Shown: in pieces, positions 1-7,880 of the stretch
How the letters are laid out: every line of letters starts with the position of its first letter
Numbering within the stretch: the first letter of the stretch is position 1
Origin: an uncultured Caryophanales bacterium
Lineage (GTDB): Bacteria; Bacillota_I; Bacilli_A; RFN20; CAG-826
Reading direction: 5' to 3'
DNA length: 35,133 nucleotides
Assembly: GCA_946404585.1 (NCBI GenBank)
Contig: CAMJEC010000004.1
Coordinates: 1-35,133 of the forward strand
Position numbers and translations under genes: made by a program
Notes under the pieces: generated by a model
What the model was told of the DNA's origin: nothing
Database searches by the model: none
The model's input: only the letters and a program-made list of their open reading frames with translations

Positions 1-27
1 AGCCTTATTAAAGATTGGAAAGACTGA
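1..27 (+). CDS. 3' tail of an upstream gene (partial)
   Basis: Eight sense codons (reading SLIKDWKD) followed by a TGA stop run in from the left edge. The stop lies 12 bases before the TarJ-like gene, so the two were probably co-transcribed. In teichoic acid loci the gene before tarJ is often tarI (ribitol-5-phosphate cytidylyltransferase), which makes that a reasonable guess, but eight residues cannot identify a family. Confidence 0.4.
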   Translation, partial: SLIKDWKD

Positions 28-39
28 GGTTGTCCTTTA

Positions 40-1080
40 ATGTTTAATAATATTTTTAAAGTTACCTCTCCTGGTGTCATTGAAAAGTTCATCGACACTG
101 TGGAAGACATGGATAATAAGGTCTTAGTTAGAATAGACACTATGGCCATCTGTAAAGCGGATATCCGTTACTTTTTAGGTAACCGTGATATCAACGTTTT
201 AAATCATAAATATCCACTAGCCCCAATTCATGAAGCGGTTGGTGAAGTGGTTAAAGATCCAACAGGCACATATAAGAAAGGTGATAAAGTTATCTTAGTG
301 CCTAACTCATTTGATGATAAATTCTATAGTGATAACTCCAACCGTAGATGTCATAGAAAAGACTTAGGTGATAACTATTATCCTAAAGCTGTTTTTAGAA
401 GTTCTACAGCGGATGGTTTTTTAAGAAACTACTACACGTGTAGCCCGGATTTACTAGTTAAGTATGATGAATCCATTGCTCCAAGTATTGCGGTTTTCTC
501 CGAATTATTAAGCGTCGCGACTGCGGCATTACGTAGAATAGACTTTAATGAAGTCGAGAAATTAGCGTTATTCGGTGATGGCATTATGGCCTATATCGTT
601 TATATCATGCTTAGATATGATCATCCTGATTTAGATTTAACAGTCTTTGGTATTGATGACCATAAATTAGAATCTTTTAAGAACGCGAAAACTGCGAAGT
701 TTGAAGAGTATAAGGGTGAGAAGTTTGACACTCTTATCGAAGCGGTTGGTGGCAAGTTCTCCGCGGATGCGATTAACAATATGATTGATTTATCAATCCC
801 AGGCGCTGATTTAATCTTAATGGGTGTCAACGAAGAGAAATCCCCTATTAATACTAGATTAGTGTTAGAAAAAGGCTTATCGCTTAAAGGTGTTACAAGA
901 AGTACAAAGCAAGACTTTGAACATGTCGCTAAGGCATTGAACGATAAGAAAGTACAAGAAGCTTTATCCATTATGGTCTTATCAGAGAATAAGATTAATA
1001 ATGTTGGTGATATTTATAGATGTTTTGAAGCAGATATTAATAACAAAAAAGAAATCGGTAAAAACTTAATGCATTGGTGA
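40..1080 (+). CDS. tarJ: TarJ-like ribulose-5-phosphate reductase (alcohol dehydrogenase superfamily)
   Basis: 346 residues, the usual length for TarJ/Bcs1-type enzymes, which reduce D-ribulose 5-phosphate to ribitol 5-phosphate with NADPH for CDP-ribitol (wall teichoic acid or capsule). The N-terminal medium-chain dehydrogenase half has MAICKADIRYFLGNRD and HEAVGEVV (about residues 35-70), where this family carries its zinc ligands. The Rossmann half includes LFGDGIMAYIV (about 178-188), and near the C-terminus NTRLVLEKGLSLKGVTRS is very TarJ-like. The gene follows a 12-base gap after an upstream stop, consistent with a tarI-tarJ operon, and has no obvious Shine-Dalgarno sequence. The polyol could differ from ribitol, since related enzymes act on other sugar phosphates; the family call is firm and the exact substrate less so. 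Confidence 0.82.
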   Translation: MFNNIFKVTSPGVIEKFIDTVEDMDNKVLVRIDTMAICKADIRYFLGNRDINVLNHKYPLAPIHEAVGEVVKDPTGTYKKGDKVILVPNSFDDKFYSDNSNRRCHRKDLGDNYYPKAVFRSSTADGFLRNYYTCSPDLLVKYDESIAPSIAVFSELLSVATAALRRIDFNEVEKLALFGDGIMAYIVYIMLRYDHPDLDLTVFGIDDHKLESFKNAKTAKFEEYKGEKFDTLIEAVGGKFSADAINNMIDLSIPGADLILMGVNEEKSPINTRLVLEKGLSLKGVTRSTKQDFEHVAKALNDKKVQEALSIMVLSENKINNVGDIYRCFEADINNKKEIGKNLMHW

Positions 1081-1128
1081 ATTCACGGTCATTTTACTTT
1101 TTAAGCTTTTACATATTTTCAAATTACG

Positions 1129-1158
1129 TTGAAAAAAACAATTGTAGCAGAATACATT
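1129..1158 (+). promoter_or_regulatory. Predicted promoter of the UDP-FucNAc cassette
   Basis: TTGAAA at 1129-1134 and TACATT at 1153-1158 are separated by 18 bases. They are followed by a purine-rich AAAGGA ribosome-binding site and the ATG at 1176. This fits a sigma-A promoter driving the three downstream sugar-nucleotide genes separately from the TarJ-like gene. Confidence 0.5.
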
Positions 1159-1175
1159 TTTGAAAGGAAAACAAT

Positions 1176-2213
1176 ATGAGCATCTTTAAAAACAAGATTT
1201 TAATGATTACCGGCGGAACAGGATCGTTCGGTTCTACTGTGTTAAATCGTTTTTTGACTACTGATATCAAAGAGATTAGAGTGTTTTCTCGTGATGAAAA
1301 AAAGCAAGATGATTTACGTCACGAATTGCAAATTAAATACCCTATAGAATCTGAAAAAGTAAAATTTTATATAGGCGATGTTCGTTCTTTAGAATCTGTA
1401 AGAAGCGCTATGCATGATGTAGATTACATTTTCCATGCTGCAGCTTTGAAGCAAGTTCCTTCTTGTGAATTTTTCCCAATGGAAGCTGTGAGAACTAACA
1501 TTATTGGTACTGATAATGTTTTAACTGCCGCTATTGAAGCTGGAGTTAAAGCGGTTATTTGTTTATCAACGGATAAAGCGGCATATCCAATTAACGCTAT
1601 GGGCAAATCAAAAGCCCTTGAAGAATCTGTGGCTATTGCAAAATCAAGAGAATCTAAAAAAACTAAAATATGTTGCACTAGATACGGCAATGTTATGTGC
1701 TCACGAGGTTCTGTTATTCCTCTTTGGATTGACCAAATTAAATCAGGCAACCCAATAACTATTACATCTGGTGAAATGACTAGATTCATTATGTCTTTAG
1801 AGGAAGCTGTTGATTTAGTTATGTTTGCCATGGAATATGGTGAGAATGGGGACTTATTAATCCAAAAAGCACCAGCATGTACAATTCAAACACAAGCTGA
1901 AGCAGTGTGTGACCTTTTTGGCGGCAAAAAAGAAGATATCAAAGTCATTGGCATTAGACATGGCGAAAAGATGTTTGAAACATTATTAACCAACGAAGAA
2001 TGTGCTAGAGCCATTGATATGGGCAATTATTATAGAGTCCCTTGTGATAATAGAGGACTCAACTATGATAAGTACTTTACAAAAGGTGATTCTGCTAGAA
2101 ACACTCTTACAGAGTTTAATTCAAACAATACAGAATTGCTAAACGTTGAACAAGTCAAAGAAAAATTGTTATCTTTAAAATACATTCAAGAAAGATTGGC
2201 AGAAGGCAAATAA
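1176..2213 (+). CDS. capE: UDP-GlcNAc 4,6-dehydratase/5-epimerase, CapE/FnlA/WbjB type
   Basis: 345-residue extended short-chain dehydrogenase. The nucleotide-binding motif TGGTGSFG lies at residues 12-19, with FSRDEKKQDDLRHEL after the first strand and FHAAALKQVPSCE further on. The active-site segment reads STDKAAYPINAMGKSK: Met replaces the Tyr of the classical YxxxK motif, as in CapE/FnlA rather than FlaA1/PseB. CapE-type enzymes convert UDP-GlcNAc to UDP-2-acetamido-2,6-dideoxy-beta-L-arabino-hexos-4-ulose, the first step to UDP-L-FucNAc. A clear AAAGGA ribosome-binding site precedes the start. The stop is followed after one base by the reductase gene, so this is the first gene of a tight three-gene operon. 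Confidence 0.88.
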   Translation: MSIFKNKILMITGGTGSFGSTVLNRFLTTDIKEIRVFSRDEKKQDDLRHELQIKYPIESEKVKFYIGDVRSLESVRSAMHDVDYIFHAAALKQVPSCEFFPMEAVRTNIIGTDNVLTAAIEAGVKAVICLSTDKAAYPINAMGKSKALEESVAIAKSRESKKTKICCTRYGNVMCSRGSVIPLWIDQIKSGNPITITSGEMTRFIMSLEEAVDLVMFAMEYGENGDLLIQKAPACTIQTQAEAVCDLFGGKKEDIKVIGIRHGEKMFETLLTNEECARAIDMGNYYRVPCDNRGLNYDKYFTKGDSARNTLTEFNSNNTELLNVEQVKEKLLSLKYIQERLAEGK

Positions 2214-2214
2214 T

Positions 2215-3069
2215 ATGAAGTTTTTGATTTGTGGTTGTAATGGTATGGCGGGGCACACAATAGCCCTATATTTAAAGGAACAAGGTCATGAAGTCTTCGG
2301 CTTTGATATTAGAAAATCAGAATTAATCGACTCTGTAGCAGGTAACGCTATGGACAAGGACTTTGTTGCTAATCTTATTAAAGAAGGTAACTATGATGCA
2401 GTTATCAATTGTATAGGCATTCTCAATAAAGCCGCTGAAGATCATAAAGCGTTAGCAACATATCTAAATTCCTATTTTCCACATTTACTAGCAGAATTAA
2501 CCGATGGAACAAATACCCAAGTAATCCATATGTCAACAGACTGCGTTTTTTCTGGAAAAAAAGGTGAGTATAAAGAATTAGATTTCCAAGATGGTGAAAC
2601 TTTCTATGATAGAAGTAAGGCTCTTGGCGAACTAAATGATAATAAAAATATCACATTGCGTAATTCCATTGTAGGACCAGATATTAATCCTAAAGGCATT
2701 GGTTTATTAAACTGGTTTATGCAACAAAATGGTGAAGTCAATGGTTACACAAAAGCAATGTGGACTGGCCAAACAACATTGCAGTTAGCAAAAACAATGG
2801 AATATGCCGCTAAAACTAGAGCACATGGTTTGGTTAATGCTGTTCCAGATAGATCTATTTCAAAATACGAATTACTGAAGTTATTTAATAAATATATGAG
2901 AAATGATGAATTAGTAATTAATCCTATTGAAGGAATAAATGCTGATAAGAGTTTGAAAAGAACTAATTTTGAAATGGACTATATTATTCCTGACTATGAA
3001 ACAATGGTTAAGGAATTAGCGATTTGGATGAAAAAGCACAAAGAGTTATATCCACACTATAAACTTTAA
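2215..3069 (+). CDS. RmlD-like sugar-nucleotide reductase, functional equivalent of CapF/FnlB
   Basis: 284-residue short-chain dehydrogenase with an N-terminal CGCNGMAGH nucleotide-binding loop (residues 7-15), a STDCVFSGKKGEY segment typical of dTDP-4-dehydrorhamnose reductases, and YDRSKALGE supplying the catalytic YxxxK. Placed between CapE and CapG homologues, it should reduce the 4-keto sugar to UDP-N-acetyl-6-deoxy-L-talosamine. Standard CapF/FnlB is about 370 residues because of a C-terminal cupin domain; that domain is absent here, so this is the short RmlD-like version. The start is one base after the preceding stop. An activity on another deoxysugar cannot be excluded from sequence. 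Confidence 0.75.
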   Translation: MKFLICGCNGMAGHTIALYLKEQGHEVFGFDIRKSELIDSVAGNAMDKDFVANLIKEGNYDAVINCIGILNKAAEDHKALATYLNSYFPHLLAELTDGTNTQVIHMSTDCVFSGKKGEYKELDFQDGETFYDRSKALGELNDNKNITLRNSIVGPDINPKGIGLLNWFMQQNGEVNGYTKAMWTGQTTLQLAKTMEYAAKTRAHGLVNAVPDRSISKYELLKLFNKYMRNDELVINPIEGINADKSLKRTNFEMDYIIPDYETMVKELAIWMKKHKELYPHYKL

Positions 3070-3086
3070 TAGAGGGGGCTTTAATT

Positions 3087-4211
3087 ATGGCAAAACTTAA
3101 ACTAATGACGATTGTTGGCACAAGACCAGAAATCATTAAAATGTCAGCAATAATTAAAAAATGCGATAAGTATTTTGATCATGTTTTAGTTCATACTGGT
3201 CAAAATTATGATTACCAACTAAATCAAGTTTTCTTTAATGATTTAGGATTAAGAGAACCAGATTACTATCTGGGTGTTGTTGGCGATAATCTTGGGCAAA
3301 CAATGGGCAACGTTATTGCTAAATCCTACGAATTGATGAGTAAAGTCAAACCAGATGCTATTATCGTTTTAGGTGATACAAATTCTTGCTTATGCGTTAT
3401 TGCTGCAAAACGTTTACATATTCCCGTATTCCATATGGAAGCTGGCAACAGATGCAAAGATGAAAATCTTCCAGAAGAAGTCATTAGAAGAATTGTTGAC
3501 GTTACTTCCGATGTTAATCTATGTTATTCAGAACATGCTAGAAGATATATTCTCGATAGTGGCGTTAGACCAGAGTACACATTTGTGGTTGGCTCACCAA
3601 TGAGAGAAGTTCTAGATGGATGTAAAAAAGAAATCGAGAACAGTAAGATTCTTGAAGAACTCAAACTAAAGAAAAACGGATACATCTTATTATCTGCTCA
3701 TAGAGAAGAAAACATTGATAATGAAGGCAACTTCATGAGTTTAATGAATGCTGTTAATTCTATGGCGGAGAAATATGATATGCCAATTCTCTACTCTTGC
3801 CATCCACGCTCTAAAAAGTATATTGAAGCAAGAGGCTTTAAATTTGACAAGAGAGTCATACAACATCAACCATTAGGATTCTTTGATTACAATAAATTGC
3901 AGCAAAACGCTTTTTGTGTAGTCAGTGATAGTGGAACAATTCCAGAAGAGGGATCATATTTCAAATTCCCTGCTGTTAGTGTTAGAACATCAACGGAACG
4001 TCCAGAAGCTATGGATAAAGGCGTGTTTGTTATTGGTTCCATTACATCTGAGCAAGTTTTACAAGCTGTCGACCTAGCTGTCGAAATGCATAAAAATGGC
4101 GATGATGGATTAACTGTTCCTTCTTATGATGATGAGAACGTATCCACAAAAGTTGTCAAGATAATACAAAGTTATACTGGCATCATTAATAAGATGGTGT
4201 GGAGAAAATAA
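3087..4211 (+). CDS. capG: Non-hydrolysing UDP-N-acetyl sugar 2-epimerase, CapG/FnlC (WecB-like)
   Basis: 374 residues, normal for the WecB/CapG family. Visible family blocks are VGTRPEIIKMSAII at the N-terminus, HTGQNYDYQLNQVFF, VLGDTNSCLCVIAAKR, HMEAGNRCKDENLPEEVIRR, and in the C-terminal lobe SAHREENID and SDSGTIPEEGSYF. The enzyme inverts C2 of the talosamine intermediate to give UDP-N-acetyl-L-fucosamine, completing the three-step route from UDP-GlcNAc. The ribosome-binding site GAGGGGG lies just before the ATG, 17 bases after the preceding stop. Order and spacing match CapE-CapF-CapG, which separates it from WecB acting on UDP-GlcNAc. Confidence 0.85.
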   Translation: MAKLKLMTIVGTRPEIIKMSAIIKKCDKYFDHVLVHTGQNYDYQLNQVFFNDLGLREPDYYLGVVGDNLGQTMGNVIAKSYELMSKVKPDAIIVLGDTNSCLCVIAAKRLHIPVFHMEAGNRCKDENLPEEVIRRIVDVTSDVNLCYSEHARRYILDSGVRPEYTFVVGSPMREVLDGCKKEIENSKILEELKLKKNGYILLSAHREENIDNEGNFMSLMNAVNSMAEKYDMPILYSCHPRSKKYIEARGFKFDKRVIQHQPLGFFDYNKLQQNAFCVVSDSGTIPEEGSYFKFPAVSVRTSTERPEAMDKGVFVIGSITSEQVLQAVDLAVEMHKNGDDGLTVPSYDDENVSTKVVKIIQSYTGIINKMVWRK

Positions 4212-4222
4212 CGAAACAGTAG

Positions 4223-4459
4223 GTGGCTCGCATTGCTACTGTGTGCGCAACACTCGCCGAAAAGAAAACCAAAGGCGTTAAAGTTATTATCTATGAACCA
4301 ACATTAGAAAATGGTTCAGAATTCTTTGGCAGTAAAGTAGTTAATAACTTAGAAGAGTTTAAGAAATTATCTAATGCAATTATTGCTAATAGATATGATA
4401 GTTGTTTAGATGATGTTCAAAATAAAGTATATACAAGAGATTTATTTAGAAGAGACTAA
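4223..4459 (+). pseudogene. C-terminal remnant of a UDP-glucose/UDP-sugar 6-dehydrogenase
   Basis: A 78-codon open frame starting at a GTG. It reads KGVKVIIYEPTLENGSEFFG and ends IANRYDS...VYTRDLFRRD, the conserved C-terminal end of Ugd-type dehydrogenases (normally about 390 residues). The NAD-binding and catalytic cysteine domains are missing. The first 15 or so residues do not fit the family, and the frame has a stop immediately upstream. It follows the CapG gene by 11 bases without a ribosome-binding site. The simplest reading is a decayed gene end left by a deletion or recombination at the polysaccharide/defence boundary. Confidence 0.8.
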
Positions 4460-4484
4460 CTGTTAACTAAATCAATTGTAAAAT

Positions 4485-4509
4485 AGCGCTGCCGAGAGGT
4501 GGCGCTTTT
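4485..4509 (+). terminator. Rho-independent terminator after the polysaccharide operon
   Basis: A 9-bp stem AGCGCTGCC / GGTGGCGCT (two wobble pairs) with loop GAGA, then TTTT. It closes the surface-polysaccharide operon and marks the left border of the defence island. Confidence 0.85.
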
Positions 4510-4588
4510 AAATTGCTTACAAACCATCACATATTTATTGTTGCTTGATTCTATTCAAGATATTATAGTTATAACGCAATTATCGTTT

Positions 4589-5629
4589 ATGAATAACTTT
4601 GAGTCATTTTTACAAGAAACGAAAAATAATAGATCCGTTGAAATCAAATCCGTTCAAAATAAGGGCTATTCATCAAATAGTAAAGAATATAAGTTTTTTG
4701 ACTACTTTTCCGTCAAATATTTAGAACGAGAATATAAGTTTTCGTTGTTTTTAAATAATAATGAGGCAAATTTTCTTATTGTTGAAGAATACTGTGATGA
4801 GCATAACAGTGTTATAAAAAAACGCTCGAAATACTATTCGATGATAGCACTATTTGAAGAGGTAATATCTCTAGATAAAGATAAAATGTTTCTTGATGCT
4901 ATTTCTAATGGGGAACGTGAGACAATAAAGATGGAGTATCGTGGATATTTGTACGCTTTAGAAATCCCGATGATTAGTAAAAAGAATCGCCGAAAGCTAA
5001 TCAAGGCCAACTCAAATCTTGTTGGGTTATTTTTACTGTTTTCGCTAATACAGAATAAAAGCAATTGTATATTAAAGCGGCAACCTGAATACCAAGATGG
5101 TATTTATAGATTTTTTCAAGTTTATTGTGATTATAGATATGACAACGAACCAATGAAAAAAAGAGGTTGGACGATAGAAAAACAAACATTTATATATAAA
5201 ACTTATTTCCCTATTAAAATGATTAGAATTGAGTTTAGTGGAAAAGAAGAAATGAAAGAGGAAAGGATCTTTTTTGAGAAACTGAAAACAGTTAACAGCG
5301 AAGAAGACTCTATAAATGTGTTCCTCGATGAGTTCAACAAGAAGAATGGAACAACTATTCTTAAAGAAAATATTGATTCCTTTCCAATGCTATCAACAAA
5401 AGAACTAGAACAAAAGGAAATTCAAAGATGTACAAACATGACGTCTTTTATGGCGGATTCAAAAAAAGATAGATTTTATACAAAGAAACCAATTGCGCTA
5501 GGTATTAATAGAAGGTCATACATTTTTATTATCGAAAAATTCAACAAAAAATACTATTTGACCGAAGAAGAATTAAATGAAATAATTAAAATTGACCCTA
5601 GAAAGTCTTCCGCTGATGGCGGGAGCTAA
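4589..5629 (+). CDS. Hypothetical protein preceding the retron-like ncRNA
   Basis: I do not recognise this family. The open frame could begin at a GTG at 4499, but that lies inside the terminator stem; the ATG at 4589 gives a soluble 346-residue protein starting MNNFESFLQETKNN. It has no reverse-transcriptase YxDD, no Walker motif and no signal peptide; one hydrophobic stretch (LVGLFLLFSLI) lies near the middle. It is rich in Lys, Asp, Glu and aromatic residues. The last codons (RKSSADGGS) and the stop lie inside the msr-like part of the ncRNA (5594-5744), so protein end and RNA share sequence. That overlap suggests it travels with the reverse transcriptase, possibly as an accessory protein. 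TATAGT at 4564-4569 is a possible -10 box; there is no good Shine-Dalgarno sequence. Confidence 0.65.
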   Translation: MNNFESFLQETKNNRSVEIKSVQNKGYSSNSKEYKFFDYFSVKYLEREYKFSLFLNNNEANFLIVEEYCDEHNSVIKKRSKYYSMIALFEEVISLDKDKMFLDAISNGERETIKMEYRGYLYALEIPMISKKNRRKLIKANSNLVGLFLLFSLIQNKSNCILKRQPEYQDGIYRFFQVYCDYRYDNEPMKKRGWTIEKQTFIYKTYFPIKMIRIEFSGKEEMKEERIFFEKLKTVNSEEDSINVFLDEFNKKNGTTILKENIDSFPMLSTKELEQKEIQRCTNMTSFMADSKKDRFYTKKPIALGINRRSYIFIIEKFNKKYYLTEEELNEIIKIDPRKSSADGGS

Positions 5630-5744
5630 GGAAGCGCTTTCCTTAATAACAATTAATAAATTCGTTTTGTTTCCAACTTGCTCGGCCGCATAGGCCTCGC
5701 TGGCGCAGGAAGCAAATCGAAAGTATGAATTCTTATGTGGGGTC
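5594..5744 (+). ncRNA. Retron-like msr-msd non-coding RNA
   Basis: Structure visible directly in the sequence. The ends GACCCTA (5594-5600) and TGGGGTC (5738-5744) pair as an a1/a2-type stem with one wobble, followed by a T7 run. G5601 directly follows the a1 arm and is the candidate branching guanosine (CCCTAGAAAG, compare CCCTTAGCGAG in Ec86). Two short hairpins follow: 5607-5613 with 5619-5625 (loop TGATG) and 5627-5633 with 5639-5645 (loop GCGCT). A long hairpin pairs 5661-5674 with 5708-5721, 14 positions with one mismatch and one wobble, with a GC-rich apical region. Order and location just upstream of the reverse transcriptase match msr plus msd. Length about 150 bases. The 5' half overlaps the end of the preceding gene. 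Confidence 0.72.
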
Positions 5745-5762
5745 TTTTTTTGAACAATAATT

Positions 5763-7709
5763 ATGAGTAAATATATAATCAAAAAAACAGTTGAGATTTC
5801 AAAACCATTGGTATTTTTGTGTGGCTCTTATTACAACTCAGACAATAAAGAGGACAAGAGAGGAATAACCTGTGACTATTTGAAATACCGTTCCAGCGGA
5901 AAATTATACCCATTGATAGTTGATAACTTTTTAGATCTTGATGCTATCGAGAGTGTAGATTTTTCAATTGAAAAATATGAAGAATTAATATCAAATATCT
6001 CGGTACTAAATATTATTTATTTAGAATCATTTTCAAGTGCTTCTGAATTGGGACTGTTTACCAGCAATACATCCACAACTAAAAACCTGGTATTTTATCC
6101 AGATAGTTCTAACCTTATTCTAAATAAAATCGGCTATTTTATCAGAAATGGTGTCTTTGATGGAAAAAGCGAAATGATTGTTCATCACCCATATTTGGCG
6201 CTTGTAGAGCGATACGCTCACGGAACAGATTATGTTGACGAATACTATTACTTTCTGAAAAACGAAATTCCTGATGAACTAAAGCCTATTCTTAATGAAG
6301 AAATTGATGCTGTCGCTAGTAAAGAATACTCTCCGGAGTTTTTGCTTGATGAAACTATTCCGAAAACACTCGGCATGATGTCTTTCTTAATTAATGTTTC
6401 GCTCGAAAAGGTGTTTTTTTCAGCTCAAACTGCCTTTTATATGCTTTATGCAATAATTGTTAGAAATAACATGTTGGACAGCATTCTCACTCTTGACCCG
6501 GATACTGAATGCTTAAAGTGTTTAAAATCATTAGAAGACAGCATATTTAATACTATTGAATTCGGTAAAATCTTAGAAGAGTGTGAAAATTATTCATTAG
6601 AAATACTAACCTTCAAGGAACCGCTCGAGTTTATCAAATATGCGCTATTCTTTATTAAATATCTCACAAGAGAGATGTTTAGCAAAAACAAAAAAATGGT
6701 TTCCAAAGCTTTAATTACAAAATCAGATGATATCTTCTATTGTTGTGATGATTATAAACTTTTAGAAAGCAAGCTGATGCCTTTTCATGAAAATATTAGT
6801 GGAATTGCAAAAACAAAAGGCATTAAACGCTTTACCCTTTATAAAAATCATAGAAGTAGGAGCATTATTGCCTATTCAGATGATGAAAGCGGTGAAGAAT
6901 TAAGGAAGGCACATCAAGTTATAAGTGATGGTCTTGCTAAAATATCGAAAGATTTTTCTTTATTTTCTTCGTACTCTTATGCATACAAAGATGGGAAAAA
7001 CACTCTCTTGTGCATCAAAAAACACATCAATTCCTCTTACTTTTTGAAAATGGATATTCACAAATTTTTTGAAACTATGAAACCAACGATATTTTTGAAG
7101 AAATTGATGGATGCTTTTGAAAAGACAACAGAATATAAGACGATGGATGATAAACAAAGGAAAAGATTTGAATCAAAACTCAATTCTTATATCAACTTGA
7201 TAACTATTTCTGGTTCTTTTCCGGTCGGCTTTGTTTCATCTCCGATTGTCTCCGAAATATATTTGAACAAATTTGATAAAAAAATAACTACACTTCTTGA
7301 GGGAGGAGGAATCTTTTACACAAGATATGCAGATGACATGCTCTTTTCTTCTAGCGAGAAATTCGATCATAATAAAATAATTGAATTGGTTAAAAATATG
7401 CTTAATGACGAAGAACTTAGCGTTAATGACGAAAAAACGATGTATAAAGAATTGAAAAACGTTGGTGATTCAATAAGGTTTGTTGGATTGAATATTGTAA
7501 AAACGCAAGAGTCTAATTCGATTACTATTGGCAATACTTACATAAGACGCTTGGCAAGAATGAAAGCTTTCTCTTCTGGTGGAGAATATGATTCAAAAAA
7601 AATCACTGGTTTAGAAAACTATTTAAAATATAACGACCCTGCTGGATATAAAAAGTATCTTAATGTAGTAGATGTTTACTTAAAAACTAACAATTTAAAA
7701 AAACAATAG
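5763..7709 (+). CDS. Fusion protein: NDT-like retron effector domain plus reverse transcriptase
   Basis: 648 residues in three parts. Residues about 14-125 resemble the nucleoside-deoxyribosyltransferase-like effector of Ec86/St85 retrons: PLVFLCGS (15-22), then YPLIVDNFLDL, then SFSSASELGLFTSN with Glu95 at the expected catalytic position. About 170-330 is a helical linker of unknown fold. About 340-640 is a reverse transcriptase: FTLYKNHRSRSII, motif A KMDIHKFF (Asp431), motif B SFPVGFVSSP (Pro487), motif C YADD (522-525), SVNDEKT, RFVGLNI, and a late ITGLENYL reminiscent of the retron VTG motif. The NAxxH signature is degenerate (CIKKH). There is no Shine-Dalgarno sequence; the ATG lies 18 bases past the ncRNA a2 arm, so RNA and mRNA are probably one transcript. 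Inferred role: ncRNA-templated cDNA synthesis restraining a nucleotide-degrading domain until phage attack. Confidence 0.83.
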   Translation: MSKYIIKKTVEISKPLVFLCGSYYNSDNKEDKRGITCDYLKYRSSGKLYPLIVDNFLDLDAIESVDFSIEKYEELISNISVLNIIYLESFSSASELGLFTSNTSTTKNLVFYPDSSNLILNKIGYFIRNGVFDGKSEMIVHHPYLALVERYAHGTDYVDEYYYFLKNEIPDELKPILNEEIDAVASKEYSPEFLLDETIPKTLGMMSFLINVSLEKVFFSAQTAFYMLYAIIVRNNMLDSILTLDPDTECLKCLKSLEDSIFNTIEFGKILEECENYSLEILTFKEPLEFIKYALFFIKYLTREMFSKNKKMVSKALITKSDDIFYCCDDYKLLESKLMPFHENISGIAKTKGIKRFTLYKNHRSRSIIAYSDDESGEELRKAHQVISDGLAKISKDFSLFSSYSYAYKDGKNTLLCIKKHINSSYFLKMDIHKFFETMKPTIFLKKLMDAFEKTTEYKTMDDKQRKRFESKLNSYINLITISGSFPVGFVSSPIVSEIYLNKFDKKITTLLEGGGIFYTRYADDMLFSSSEKFDHNKIIELVKNMLNDEELSVNDEKTMYKELKNVGDSIRFVGLNIVKTQESNSITIGNTYIRRLARMKAFSSGGEYDSKKITGLENYLKYNDPAGYKKYLNVVDVYLKTNNLKKQ

Positions 7710-7724
7710 CCTATTCCTCTATCT

Positions 7725-7795
7725 ATTTTTAAAATGCACTTTATGAAAAAGCTTAATTGTTTTATTGCTACGCTAGTAGGTGCTTTTATTATTAG
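7725..7795 (+). repeat. Direct repeat copy A (5' end of a lipoprotein gene)
   Basis: About 71 bases, near-identical to 14886-14956, with a shared core of roughly 30 identical bases (about 7759-7789, within TTGTTTTATTGCTACGCTAG and its continuation). Copy A sits 15 bases after the reverse transcriptase stop. Copy B is the true start of the intact lipoprotein gene. The two copies bracket 7.1 kb carrying three defence-type genes or pairs and an IS remnant. Confidence 0.85.
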
Positions 7796-7829
7796 GCGTC
7801 GTTTCATAACGGTGCTTTTTATAATATGA
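7743..7829 (+). pseudogene. Truncated lipoprotein signal-peptide fragment
   Basis: A 28-codon open frame reading MKKLNCFIATLVGAFII before diverging and stopping. The intact gene at 14904 begins MKKISCFIATLVGAFTIG and reaches its lipobox Cys a few residues later. Here the similarity ends before the lipobox and the frame runs into the following terminator, so no mature lipoprotein can form. It is a vestige of a second copy of the lipoprotein gene, or a by-product of recombination that brought in the neighbouring genes. Confidence 0.75.
7796..7820 (+). terminator. Rho-independent terminator after the reverse transcriptase
   Basis: Stem GCGTCGTT / AACGGTGC (8 pairs, two of them wobble) with loop TCAT, followed by five T. 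It would end the retron transcript before the large nuclease gene. Confidence 0.7.
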
Positions 7830-7880
7830 ATCTTTTGTTTGCTTTTTAATCTTTTTATGGCGAAGCATTTAGATGATTTA

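Noticed and set aside
1424..1831. 135-codon minus-strand frame within capE
   Set aside because: Antisense of a clearly recognised dehydratase; no family match or ribosome-binding site.
4499..4588. Extension of the hypothetical protein to a GTG at 4499
   Set aside because: The codons fall inside a strong terminator stem and encode a hydrophobic leader without a ribosome-binding site; ATG 4589 is more plausible.
4589..5629. Second reverse transcriptase, making a DRT3-like RT pair
   Set aside because: No YxDD, no motif A or B, and no palm-like pattern in this protein.
5763..7709. Group II intron maturase
   Set aside because: No intron domain V/VI nearby, no maturase X or HNH domain, and an NDT-like N-terminus is present.
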